Origin: Opitutales bacterium
Lineage (GTDB): Bacteria > Verrucomicrobiota > Verrucomicrobiae > Opitutales > CAG-312
NCBI GenBank assembly: GCA_017623955.1
Contig: JAGAOA010000111.1
Coordinates: 1 to 12,557 of the forward strand
Length of the DNA stretch: 12,557 bases
Reading direction: 5' to 3'
Position numbers and translations under genes: made by a program. The notes beneath the pieces were generated by a model. The model saw only the letters and a list, made by a program, of their open reading frames with translations, did no database searches and was not told where the DNA came from. How positions within the stretch are numbered: position 1 is the first letter of the stretch; the number at the start of each line of letters is the position of its first letter. Positions 7,916 to 12,424 of the stretch are shown piece by piece.

Positions 7916-8320
7916 TTAGTGTTCGGATTTTAACAACAATACACCGTGTTCGAGGAACATTTCAAACGTGCCGACAGGAAATGTTGTGTAATTAAATTCA
8001 CGTTTGAACGCTGGTGGGAAATGCGAGTCTTCACGAATTGTCAAAACTGCACTTCCGTCTGGGTTGGACTCGAACCGAACGAGTGCAAACTCACACAATC
8101 TATCGTGAGCTAAAACACTTCTTAAGAAGCTTTGGATTGCATCAAGCAACCAATAAGATTCGGTTTTTTTTGCCATTGCTTTTACACCGTCAGTGTAATT
8201 CATTCTTGGCGAATGATACGGCAGATAATAATAATGCTCGGTGCAATTATGACCTGCGAGCTCTTTGTATAATTCCTCGCAAGTGTCTATTTTACTGGGA
8301 TTGTTTGCTATCACTTCCAT
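7916..8320 (-). CDS. DUF6876-like protein, first gene of the integrase operon
   Basis: The central block MNYTDGVKAMAKKTESYWLLDAIQSFL (about 40-66), followed by an acidic and aromatic C-terminal half ending in FPVGTFEMFLEHGVLLL, matches my recollection of the DUF6876 family of small plasmid and phage proteins with unknown function. The 134 residues contain no membrane segment. AAAGGAG lies seven bases before the ATG. It is the promoter-proximal gene of a nine-gene operon. Its promoter region (8341-8394) contains two palindromes built from CTAAAT half-sites that also occur next to the regulator gene, so it is probably repressed together with the integrase. The family call rests on memory of the pattern. 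Confidence 0.7.
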   Translation of the reverse strand: MEVIANNPSKIDTCEELYKELAGHNCTEHYYYLPYHSPRMNYTDGVKAMAKKTESYWLLDAIQSFLRSVLAHDRLCEFALVRFESNPDGSAVLTIREDSHFPPAFKREFNYTTFPVGTFEMFLEHGVLLLKSEH

Positions 8321-8347
8321 TTGTACTCCTTTGGTTTTTGCGTTTTA

Positions 8348-8388
8348 ATTTAGAAACTAAATAAACATAAACTAAATTTAATTTAGTT
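8348..8388. promoter_or_regulatory. Double operator: two CTAAAT/ATTTAG palindromes
   Basis: AACTAAAT-TTA-ATTTAGTT (8370-8388) is a perfect palindrome between the -35 and -10 boxes of the integrase operon. ATTTAG-AAA-CTAAAT (8348-8362) overlaps the predicted transcription start. Bases 8342-8362 are identical over 21 bp, on the opposite strand, to 12249-12269 near the regulator. Repressor binding here would block the integrase operon. Confidence 0.7.
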
Positions 8389-8394
8389 TTGCAA
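8366..8394 (-). promoter_or_regulatory. Promoter of the integrase operon
   Basis: On the minus strand, TTGCAA (8389-8394) and TTTATG (8366-8371) are 17 bases apart, giving a start near 8359 and a leader of about 40 bases to ATG 8320. The spacer between the boxes is filled by the palindrome at 8370-8388. The rightward promoter at 12234-12262 has the same layout. Confidence 0.65.
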
Positions 8395-8413
8395 GCAAAA
8401 AAATAAAAAAATG

Positions 8414-8442
8414 TTGAAAAATTCCAAATGTAATATTTAATT
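8414..8442 (+). promoter_or_regulatory. Promoter of the lipoprotein gene, predicted leaderless
   Basis: TTGAAA (8414-8419), a 17-base spacer and TTAATT (8437-8442) are followed by six bases and then the ATG at 8449. Transcription would start at or next to the A of the start codon. No Shine-Dalgarno is present. Confidence 0.5.
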
Positions 8443-8448
8443 ATTTTT

Positions 8449-8979
8449 ATGAAACGTATATATTTGTTATTATTTTTGTCGTTATTTTTAAGTGGATGTC
8501 AAAATTTGTTCAAAGGTGATTATCGAGGAAGCTTTGGGAAAATAGACGTTGAAAATCCTCTTGTAATTGATGGTGGAAATATAGAAGCTGACAATGCGAT
8601 GATGATATCCAAAGGTTATCAAAAACTTGGATGGTCGTCTGTTTTTCTTGCTGGCGAAACAAGACCTTGGCGGTTTAATTCTTACAGTGCGATTCGCGAT
8701 GAAGCCACTGCATACGCAAAAGAAATAAAAGCCGATGCAGTTGTTGTTTATTTTGTTGACGTTGGCGTTCGAACCGCAAGAGGTTCGATAACGACACCGA
8801 CTCAAATAACATCGCATTATACGACTTCTGGAAATGTATATAATGCGAATTCGTCATATTCAGGAAGCTATAGAGGTTCTGGAACTATTACTACAAACGC
8901 GATGGAAACTTCTTACTATTCGTATGGGGCAGTAGATAAAGTTGCTTCTGCTACATTTTGGATAAAGAATAGTAAATGA
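8449..8979 (+). CDS. Outer-surface or periplasmic lipoprotein, unknown
   Basis: The 176-residue protein starts with a lipoprotein signal peptide: MKR, a Leu-rich stretch and the lipobox LSGC, with Cys17 as the lipid-modified residue. The mature part contains GYQKLGWSSVF, then AYAKEIKADAVVVYFVDVG, a Ser/Thr/Tyr/Gly-rich low-complexity stretch (about 115-158) and the end VASATFWIKNSK. This layout resembles small lipoproteins of unknown function with a 'GYxxxGxSSF' start, an 'AKxxGAxVVLVY' middle and a Tyr/Gly/Thr-rich insert, as I recall from several Gram-negatives. It is transcribed away from the integrase operon, has its own promoter and stands alone. A surface change of the host by the element is conceivable but not shown. 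Confidence 0.82.
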   Translation: MKRIYLLLFLSLFLSGCQNLFKGDYRGSFGKIDVENPLVIDGGNIEADNAMMISKGYQKLGWSSVFLAGETRPWRFNSYSAIRDEATAYAKEIKADAVVVYFVDVGVRTARGSITTPTQITSHYTTSGNVYNANSSYSGSYRGSGTITTNAMETSYYSYGAVDKVASATFWIKNSK

Positions 8980-9011
8980 TAGAGTTTGACGATATAGCAG
9001 GAATAGTGTCT

Positions 9012-9040
9012 TTGTTTTTTATAATATATTTTGATATAAT
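9012..9040 (+). promoter_or_regulatory. Strong-looking promoter, TTGTTT-17-TATAAT
   Basis: TTGTTT (9012-9017) and a perfect TATAAT (9035-9040) are 17 bases apart. The ATG at 9047 follows six bases after the -10 box, so the transcript would start at the ATG. It fires rightward, into the 3' end of the minus-strand cargo genes. Confidence 0.55.
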
Positions 9041-9046
9041 CGGCGT

Positions 9047-9226
9047 ATGAGCCGACGAAAGTGTCGAGATGATCCACGACAATTTGAATTTAACTTCACT
9101 AACCACCTTCAGCAACCCTGTATCTTCAACATGACAAGAAAGGAGCTTCTGGACTATTTGCCAAAAGCTCCTAAAATTTGGTTGTTCGCCGTTATTATTG
9201 CGATGTTTGACGAATTAGGATTGTAG
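9047..9226 (+). CDS. Small ORF (59 aa) over the 127-bp repeat, uncertain
   Basis: A basic N-terminus (MSRRKCRDDPRQFEFNF) is followed by LLDYLPKAPKIWLFAVIIAMF, with one possible short hydrophobic helix near the C-terminus. It lies directly behind a good promoter without leader or Shine-Dalgarno. Its last 40 codons lie in the 127-bp repeat. The second copy (10335-10461) keeps the same frame, and five of six base differences are synonymous in it. The second copy lacks this N-terminus and could only encode the final 31 residues, from ATG 10360. The reverse strand of the same repeat looks like a terminator, so the conserved frame may be accidental. I recognise no family. Confidence 0.4.
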   Translation: MSRRKCRDDPRQFEFNFTNHLQQPCIFNMTRKELLDYLPKAPKIWLFAVIIAMFDELGL

Positions 9227-9232
9227 ATTTTT
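9106..9232. repeat. 127-bp direct repeat, copy 1 (R127)
   Basis: This copy matches 10335-10461 with six mismatches in 127 bases. It begins at CCTTCAGCA and ends at the stop codon of the minus-strand membrane-protein gene, so it forms the 3' end of cargo unit A. It contains a terminator-like hairpin. No terminal inverted repeats or transposase are associated. Confidence 0.95.
9141..9172 (-). terminator. Terminator-like hairpin in R127 copy 1
   Basis: On the minus strand AGGAGCTTTTGG pairs with CCAGAAGCTCCT (12 bp with one G-U pair, 8-base loop) and TTTCTTGT follows. It lies 60 bases after the stop of the membrane-protein gene. The one stem change relative to copy 2 keeps pairing in minus-strand RNA (G-U) but breaks it in plus-strand RNA (C-A). 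Confidence 0.65.
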
Positions 9233-9822
9233 CACTTTATTAACGCACTTATACAAGCCCCTGCCAGAGCACTTAGAATAATGCTTAACATCCACAATGT
9301 AAATGCCCAAAAAGTTTCTTGCCAAAACCGAATTTTTGCCCATTTTATATGTGTCCTATTTTTAGCAATCAAATCTAATATTTTATTATAAGAGACAGAA
9401 GCTTTTTGAAATAAATTTATAGCTTCATATTTATCTATACTCTCTTTTATCTTAGCTTTTTCTGTTAGTTTTTCTGCTTCATCAGCAAGCTGACAATACT
9501 TTATGTAGAATTTCCCTGAATCTATTTGCTCTAAACGTGTTTTAGATTCAATTTCTTGCATTTGTTCTTTTGCAAGCATATTTAACATCTTTAAGCAATC
9601 TAAAACCAAGCGTTCATTATGAGAACGAGCTTTATCAAACTGTTTTTGATTAAATTGATCGTCTTTACCTAAATAACAACGAGCTATATGGTCATGAACG
9701 GCTCGTATTTCATTTAAGATTTGAGCATGAAAACGTTCCGACTTCGCCTCAATTGAGGCAATTAATGGTTTTATAACTGTATTATATTCTTCATAGAGAA
9801 GAGAAACATTACATTTTTTCAT
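9232..9822 (-). CDS. Cargo A: C-terminally anchored coiled-coil membrane protein
   Basis: Of 196 residues, the first ~165 are charged and helical, with coiled-coil character (for example LAKEQMQEIESKTRLEQI and LADEAEKLTEKAKIKESIDKYEAINL). The last ~27 form one hydrophobic membrane segment (FWAFTLWMLSIILSALAGACISALI) ending in Lys. There is no signal peptide, so most of the protein should face the cytoplasm. ATG 9822 is chosen: it overlaps the upstream stop by 14 bases. A GTG at 9843 is also in frame but has no ribosome site. I recognise no family. A membrane-anchored protein behind a small soluble partner on a mobile element is a layout seen in exclusion and abortive-infection pairs, but that role is only a hypothesis. 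Confidence 0.72.
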   Translation of the reverse strand: MKKCNVSLLYEEYNTVIKPLIASIEAKSERFHAQILNEIRAVHDHIARCYLGKDDQFNQKQFDKARSHNERLVLDCLKMLNMLAKEQMQEIESKTRLEQIDSGKFYIKYCQLADEAEKLTEKAKIKESIDKYEAINLFQKASVSYNKILDLIAKNRTHIKWAKIRFWQETFWAFTLWMLSIILSALAGACISALIK

Positions 9823-10087
9823 AGTCGTATGTAATATTTCCACTTTTGTCTAAACCAATAAACCGTTTTGCAGATATATAAACAGAACCTCTGCTACAAA
9901 TGTTTCCAATGTCAAAACCTAAACGAAGTTTTTTGCCAACGGTTTTTTCAATATGACTATCTATTTCTTCAGCGGACATTTCTTCAACTTTTGAAAATGG
10001 AAGTTTAACGTCTCTTGAAATAACATCTTTTAACTCCGGATTTAAAGTTAACATATTCATATTGTTTTTCATCATTGGGTTTTTCAT
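9809..10087 (-). CDS. Cargo A: small soluble protein, unknown
   Basis: This 92-residue protein opens with a Met- and Asn-rich start (MKNPMMKNNMNML). It continues with LKDVISRDVKLPFSKVEEMSAEEIDSHIEKTVGKKLRLGF, a Gly-rich turn (GFDIGNICSRGSVYIS), and ends SGNITYDYEKM. There is no membrane segment and I recognise no family. ATG 10087 is chosen because AAAGGAG lies seven bases upstream. A further in-frame ATG at 10138 has no such site and lies upstream of the predicted transcription start. It overlaps the membrane-protein gene by 14 bases, so the two are very likely co-translated and may act together. The promoter is at 10120-10148. Confidence 0.7.
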   Translation of the reverse strand: MKNPMMKNNMNMLTLNPELKDVISRDVKLPFSKVEEMSAEEIDSHIEKTVGKKLRLGFDIGNICSRGSVYISAKRFIGLDKSGNITYDYEKM

Positions 10088-10119
10088 AGCAAGACTCCTT
10101 TTAAGTCTATTACAAAAGA

Positions 10120-10148
10120 ATTTAGCATATTTTTTCAAAAGTCGTCAA
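10120..10148 (-). promoter_or_regulatory. Promoter of cargo unit A
   Basis: On the minus strand TTGACG (10143-10148), a 17-base spacer and CTAAAT (10120-10125) give a start near 10113 and a leader of about 25 bases with AAAGGAG. The -10 equals one half-site of the operator motif, but no second half is present. Unit A therefore looks independently expressed. The rest of 10149-10229 holds only the short repeats. Confidence 0.6.
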
Positions 10149-10158
10149 GTGCTTTTTG

Positions 10159-10176
10159 TGCGTTTTGTGCGTTTTA
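10159..10176. repeat. Two tandem 9-bp repeats (TGCGTTTTR)
   Basis: TGCGTTTTG and TGCGTTTTA follow each other just upstream of the cargo A promoter. They match the three units at 3931-3957 beside the tRNA. In AT-rich DNA a chance match cannot be excluded. Confidence 0.4.
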
Positions 10177-10229
10177 TGATACCGTTTGCGTGCTTTCTAT
10201 GTGTCTTTAACGACATAAAACGCTTTTTA

Positions 10230-10343
10230 TTTAAGCAGTTTTAGATTTGCGGCGACGGGCTCGCTGCATCGTCGCAGAGTCTTCGGCTTGTTTTAATAAC
10301 TCAACCATATCTTCCTCTTGTGCCCATTCGGACGCCTTCAGCA
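10230..10343. repeat. 114-bp direct repeat, copy A
   Basis: This copy matches 11709-11822 with two mismatches in 114 bases, at an offset of 1479 bp. It contains the 3' end of the regulator gene. It meets R127 copy 2 with a 9-bp overlap, CCTTCAGCA (10335-10343). Confidence 0.96.
10231..10343 (-). pseudogene. 3' fragment of the regulator gene
   Basis: On the minus strand this encodes the last ~37 residues of the regulator, from about LLKASEW to the same Lys/Arg-rich tail and stop. Both base differences from the intact gene are synonymous. Upstream the frame runs open into R127 copy 2 (QIVQKLLSCHVEDAG) up to a stop at 10444-10446, without an in-frame ATG, so there is no N-terminal HTH and probably no product. 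It is the scar of a duplication or of stacked insertions. Confidence 0.85.
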
Positions 10344-10461
10344 ACCCTGCATCTTCAACATGACAAGAAAGGAGCTTTTGGACTATCTGCCAAAAGCTCC
10401 TAAAATTTGGTTGTTCGCCGTTATTATTGCTATGTTTAACGAGTTAGGATTGTAGATTTTT
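10335..10461. repeat. 127-bp direct repeat, copy 2 (R127)
   Basis: Second copy of 9106-9232, offset 1229 bp. Its right end holds the last codons and stop of the STAS-like gene; its left end fuses to the regulator fragment. On the plus strand it keeps a 31-codon ORF (ATG 10360, stop 10453-10455) equal to the end of the ORF at 9047, with one Asp/Asn change. Confidence 0.95.
10370..10401 (-). terminator. Terminator-like hairpin in R127 copy 2
   Basis: AGGAGCTTTTGG and CCAAAAGCTCCT form a perfect 12-bp stem with an 8-base loop. On the minus strand TTTCTTGT follows. It lies about 40 bases past the STAS-like stop and would end the regulator, ATPase and STAS transcript. Confidence 0.7.
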
Positions 10462-10743
10462 TCCAAACTTAATCGCTAACATAACAAGCGTTTTCATGGT
10501 ATCTGAGCAATTAGCGAACTTTACGTTGTTGAAAAATTCAGTAGAATAATTTGCTACTAAGTTAGCGATTAGAGCATTGCCGAATGAGTCGGTCATATTT
10601 TCGACATTACTCATATCAATAACAATAGTCCCTCCTGTTGTAATAACAGGAAGCACTTCCTTAGATGAGAACTCATTTGCTACGGCACCATTTGACAAAA
10701 AAGTACCAAACTTGTCTGACATTTTTATTGTTACTGTACTCAT
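10444..10743 (-). CDS. Cargo B: STAS-like (DUF4325-type) protein
   Basis: The 99 residues fit the small STAS-like DUF4325 pattern: an N-terminal strand pair, LPVITTGGTIVIDMSNVENMTDSFGNALIANLV (31-63), a variable strand (NNVKFANCS) and a C-terminal helix. STAS proteins such as SpoIIAA bind partner GHKL kinases and are switched by phosphorylation of a Ser/Thr at the start of the central helix. Here Thr51 and Ser53 in MTDSFGNAL stand at that point. The start overlaps the ATPase stop (ATGA), so the two are coupled and probably interact. The target of the pair is unknown. The last codons lie in R127 copy 2. No Shine-Dalgarno is visible, consistent with coupling. Confidence 0.78.
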   Translation of the reverse strand: MSTVTIKMSDKFGTFLSNGAVANEFSSKEVLPVITTGGTIVIDMSNVENMTDSFGNALIANLVANYSTEFFNNVKFANCSDTMKTLVMLAIKFGKNLQS

Positions 10744-11708
10744 AAGAAAATACTTTCTACATTGTTATCTGGTCCAGTTAAAGGTTTTTTATTGACATTG
10801 TCAAATATTTCTTTTCGCAGTTCACTATATGTGTACTTTTCTATATGATATCTTGGTAATGCTATCGAACAAATTGTTCCTTTGTAAAACCCGTTTAGCT
10901 CTTTTTCTACAGTTTTATTGCCATCTTGATATATCATTGCGTTTCCAGAGACCAAAATAAAGTGACCTAATGTAGTTTTTATGATCTCTCGAAGCATTGT
11001 TAGACCAACACCTTGATTTGTATGCCCTGTTGAATATGGTGGCAATGGCAGGTGTGTCTTACTGCTTATTTGGTTTTCTAATGCTTTTTTGAGTATGGCC
11101 ATATGAGTGTCATCTTCTTTGTAATGAGGTGAGTTTGATTTCTTAAAGCTTTCCAAGATTCCAATCCCGCCATCGGAAATTCCAATCCTTATTAAATCGC
11201 TTTTTGGATAATATTGAGATGCTATGTATCCAATACCCTCAGAGTGTTGAATTACATTTCGAACGAGCTCACCTATTGCATATTGTATAATTTTAGCTAT
11301 GTTGTCTTTTGTAGATTCTTCAAATTTAGAACTTCCTAATATTGTTGAATTTATTGTATTTGATATATCTTGCTCGTTTGAATCTTTTGTGATTTTAATT
11401 ATTGGCGAAAAATTGTTTGATTGATGCCTTGTGAATTTCTCTGGAATTTCGTTTTCAAATTTTAAATATTTAAAAAAGTCCATCCTTTGAAGGTATTTAA
11501 AAGAATTGCATTCTGTATTTATTGTTGCTCTTTTTATGGATGAATAAGGCGATTTTAGAGAACACAAAAGTGCTGTAATTGCTGCTGGAATATAGCATTT
11601 TATGGGTTGAAAATCGACATTTTCAGCTGTTTTCGCCTGTGATAGAGATTCAACAAATCGAACAAAACTATCTTCGAATACATTTTTTTGTAAGTATAAA
11701 GTGTCCAT
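10740..11708 (-). CDS. Cargo B: GHKL ATPase with N-terminal STAS-like region
   Basis: The C-terminal half (about 125-290) is a histidine-kinase-like ATPase (GHKL) domain: N box ELVRNVIQHSEG (Glu147, Asn151, His155), G1 box DGGIGI (179-184) and G2 box GHTNQGVGLTML (228-239). The N-terminal ~90 residues (IPAAITALLCSL, then FKYLQRMDFFKYL) look like the STAS-like region often fused to such ATPases. No transmembrane, dimerisation-phosphoacceptor or receiver domain is present, so it is not a classical sensor kinase. An anti-sigma or switch-kinase role with the downstream STAS-like protein is more likely. It starts one base after the regulator stop (TAA-A-ATG) without a ribosome site, so it should be made with the regulator. 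What it controls cannot be read from the sequence. Confidence 0.85.
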   Translation of the reverse strand: MDTLYLQKNVFEDSFVRFVESLSQAKTAENVDFQPIKCYIPAAITALLCSLKSPYSSIKRATINTECNSFKYLQRMDFFKYLKFENEIPEKFTRHQSNNFSPIIKITKDSNEQDISNTINSTILGSSKFEESTKDNIAKIIQYAIGELVRNVIQHSEGIGYIASQYYPKSDLIRIGISDGGIGILESFKKSNSPHYKEDDTHMAILKKALENQISSKTHLPLPPYSTGHTNQGVGLTMLREIIKTTLGHFILVSGNAMIYQDGNKTVEKELNGFYKGTICSIALPRYHIEKYTYSELRKEIFDNVNKKPLTGPDNNVESIFL

Positions 11709-11822
11709 TTTAAGCGGTTTTAGATTTGCGGCGACGGGCTCGCTGCATCGTCGCAGAGTCTTCGGCTTGTTTTAATAACTCAACCATATCTTCCTCTTGC
11801 GCCCATTCGGACGCCTTCAGCA
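11709..11822. repeat. 114-bp direct repeat, copy B
   Basis: This copy is the 3' end of the intact regulator gene (codons about 123-159) plus the base before the ATPase start codon. Together with copy A it brackets the two-gene STAS/ATPase cargo and R127 copy 2. Confidence 0.96.
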
Positions 11823-12189
11823 GAACTGCCAAAGAGTGCATAGATTCTCGGATAGGTTTCTTGTTCATAAATAATTGAACTGTTTTTAAATCGTCGTCCA
11901 AAGTCGAATCGCTCGTAGTTTCACCTTTGGAAGATATGTTTATGCTGTCGAGATTAAAGCCTAATCGCTCGATTTCGTCTTTTAAATAAGCTACAGCTAT
12001 CAGTCTGCAAGATTCCTTGTTCTTCCAGCCGGTTGTCATTTTTTTTAAAGTTTCAAGCTTTGGACGAACACCTCGTTTTATATAAGAAGGCGTGCCGTTA
12101 GACAATCCATGTTTCTCCGCCCAAACTGTTGGATTTGTTTCGTCTAAGATACATGCGTTTAAAAATTCGTGATATAAATAATTACTCAT
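11710..12189 (-). CDS. cI-like HTH regulator of the element
   Basis: The 159-residue protein has a probable helix-turn-helix in residues ~19-52 (NPTVWAEKHGLSNGTPSYIKRG, then KLETLKKMT), a linker with Ser and Thr, and a helical C-terminal part ending in a basic tail (QRARRRKSK). Its position, next to divergent promoters with repeated palindromes, is that of a lysogeny repressor. CTAAAT-AGA-ATTTAG lies just before its start, suggesting autoregulation. The predicted -10 ends six bases before ATG 12189, so its mRNA is probably leaderless. The ATPase and STAS-like genes follow at once, so cargo B is tied to the repressed state. I recognise no named family, and no RecA-cleavage peptidase domain is visible, so induction would need another trigger. 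Confidence 0.75.
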   Translation of the reverse strand: MSNYLYHEFLNACILDETNPTVWAEKHGLSNGTPSYIKRGVRPKLETLKKMTTGWKNKESCRLIAVAYLKDEIERLGFNLDSINISSKGETTSDSTLDDDLKTVQLFMNKKPIRESMHSLAVLLKASEWAQEEDMVELLKQAEDSATMQRARRRKSKTA

Positions 12190-12191
12190 AC

Positions 12192-12206
12192 CTAAATAGA
12201 ATTTAG
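12192..12206. promoter_or_regulatory. Operator at the regulator's own start
   Basis: CTAAAT-AGA-ATTTAG is a perfect palindrome overlapping the predicted -10 of the regulator gene, with the same half-sites and 3-base spacing as those at 8370-8388 and 12239-12255. It suggests negative autoregulation. Confidence 0.65.
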
Positions 12207-12225
12207 ATTTTTAATAAAAAATCAA
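12196..12225 (-). promoter_or_regulatory. Promoter of the regulator and cargo B operon
   Basis: On the minus strand TTGATT (12220-12225), an 18-base spacer and TTCTAT (12196-12201) precede ATG 12189 by six bases, which predicts a leaderless transcript. The promoter runs back to back with the rightward one. Confidence 0.5.
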
Positions 12226-12237
12226 GAAATTTCTTGA
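12222..12237. promoter_or_regulatory. 16-bp perfect palindrome spanning both -35 boxes
   Basis: TCAAGAAATTTCTTGA reads the same on both strands. Its ends supply part of the -35 boxes of both divergent promoters (TTGATT leftward, TTGACA rightward). It may be a site for a second regulator, or may simply result from two mirrored -35 boxes. Confidence 0.5.
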
Positions 12238-12262
12238 CACTAAATTGTATTTAGTTTCTAAA
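12234..12262 (+). promoter_or_regulatory. Rightward promoter, divergent from the regulator
   Basis: A consensus TTGACA (12234-12239) is followed after 17 bases by TCTAAA (12257-12262), or after 18 by CTAAAT. The operator palindrome fills the spacer. Transcription would start within a few bases of ATG 12272. Confidence 0.65.
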
Positions 12263-12263
12263 T
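12239..12263. promoter_or_regulatory. Operator cluster in the rightward promoter
   Basis: ACTAAAT-TGT-ATTTAGT (12239-12255) is a perfect palindrome; ATTTAG-TTT-CTAAAT (12249-12263) shares its right half. This gives three half-sites spaced nine bases apart, running from the -35 to the -10. Occupancy would block the rightward operon. Confidence 0.7.
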
Positions 12264-12271
12264 TAAAACCT

Positions 12272-12424
12272 ATGAAGTCGCTCCTGTCTGAAAAAATACA
12301 TTATACTGAATCTTTTGAAAAGTCAGAACGTCGTGCTGGAAAGCCGATAAATGCGATTGCTTGTGCGGAAATTGCACGAGCTATAAAGAGTGTAAAGCTC
12401 GCGAAAAACAAGAAAGGCAAGTGA
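12272..12424 (+). CDS. First gene of the rightward operon, 50-aa basic protein
   Basis: A 50-codon ORF starts directly behind the rightward promoter with almost no leader and no Shine-Dalgarno. The protein is basic: YTESFEKSERRAGKP, then a likely helix, NAIACAEIARAIKSVKLA, and the tail KNKKGK. I recognise no family. Its position opposite the regulator is that of cro-like or other early genes, but it is too short for a clear HTH. The stop overlaps the next ATG (ATGA), which supports both as real, coupled genes. Confidence 0.6.
   Translation: MKSLLSEKIHYTESFEKSERRAGKPINAIACAEIARAIKSVKLAKNKKGK

Noticed and set aside
10088..10138. Longer start at 10138 for the first cargo A gene
   Set aside because: AAAGGAG stands at the right distance from ATG 10087, and the predicted transcription start (about 10113) lies inside the longer form.
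9106..10461. The two 127-bp copies as ends of a composite transposon
   Set aside because: There are no terminal inverted repeats and no transposase between them, and no short target duplication is visible. They are better explained as the terminator end of each cargo unit.
10740..11708. GHKL protein as a classical two-component sensor kinase
   Set aside because: No membrane segment, phosphoacceptor His helix or response regulator is present; a stand-alone switch ATPase paired with a STAS-like protein fits better.
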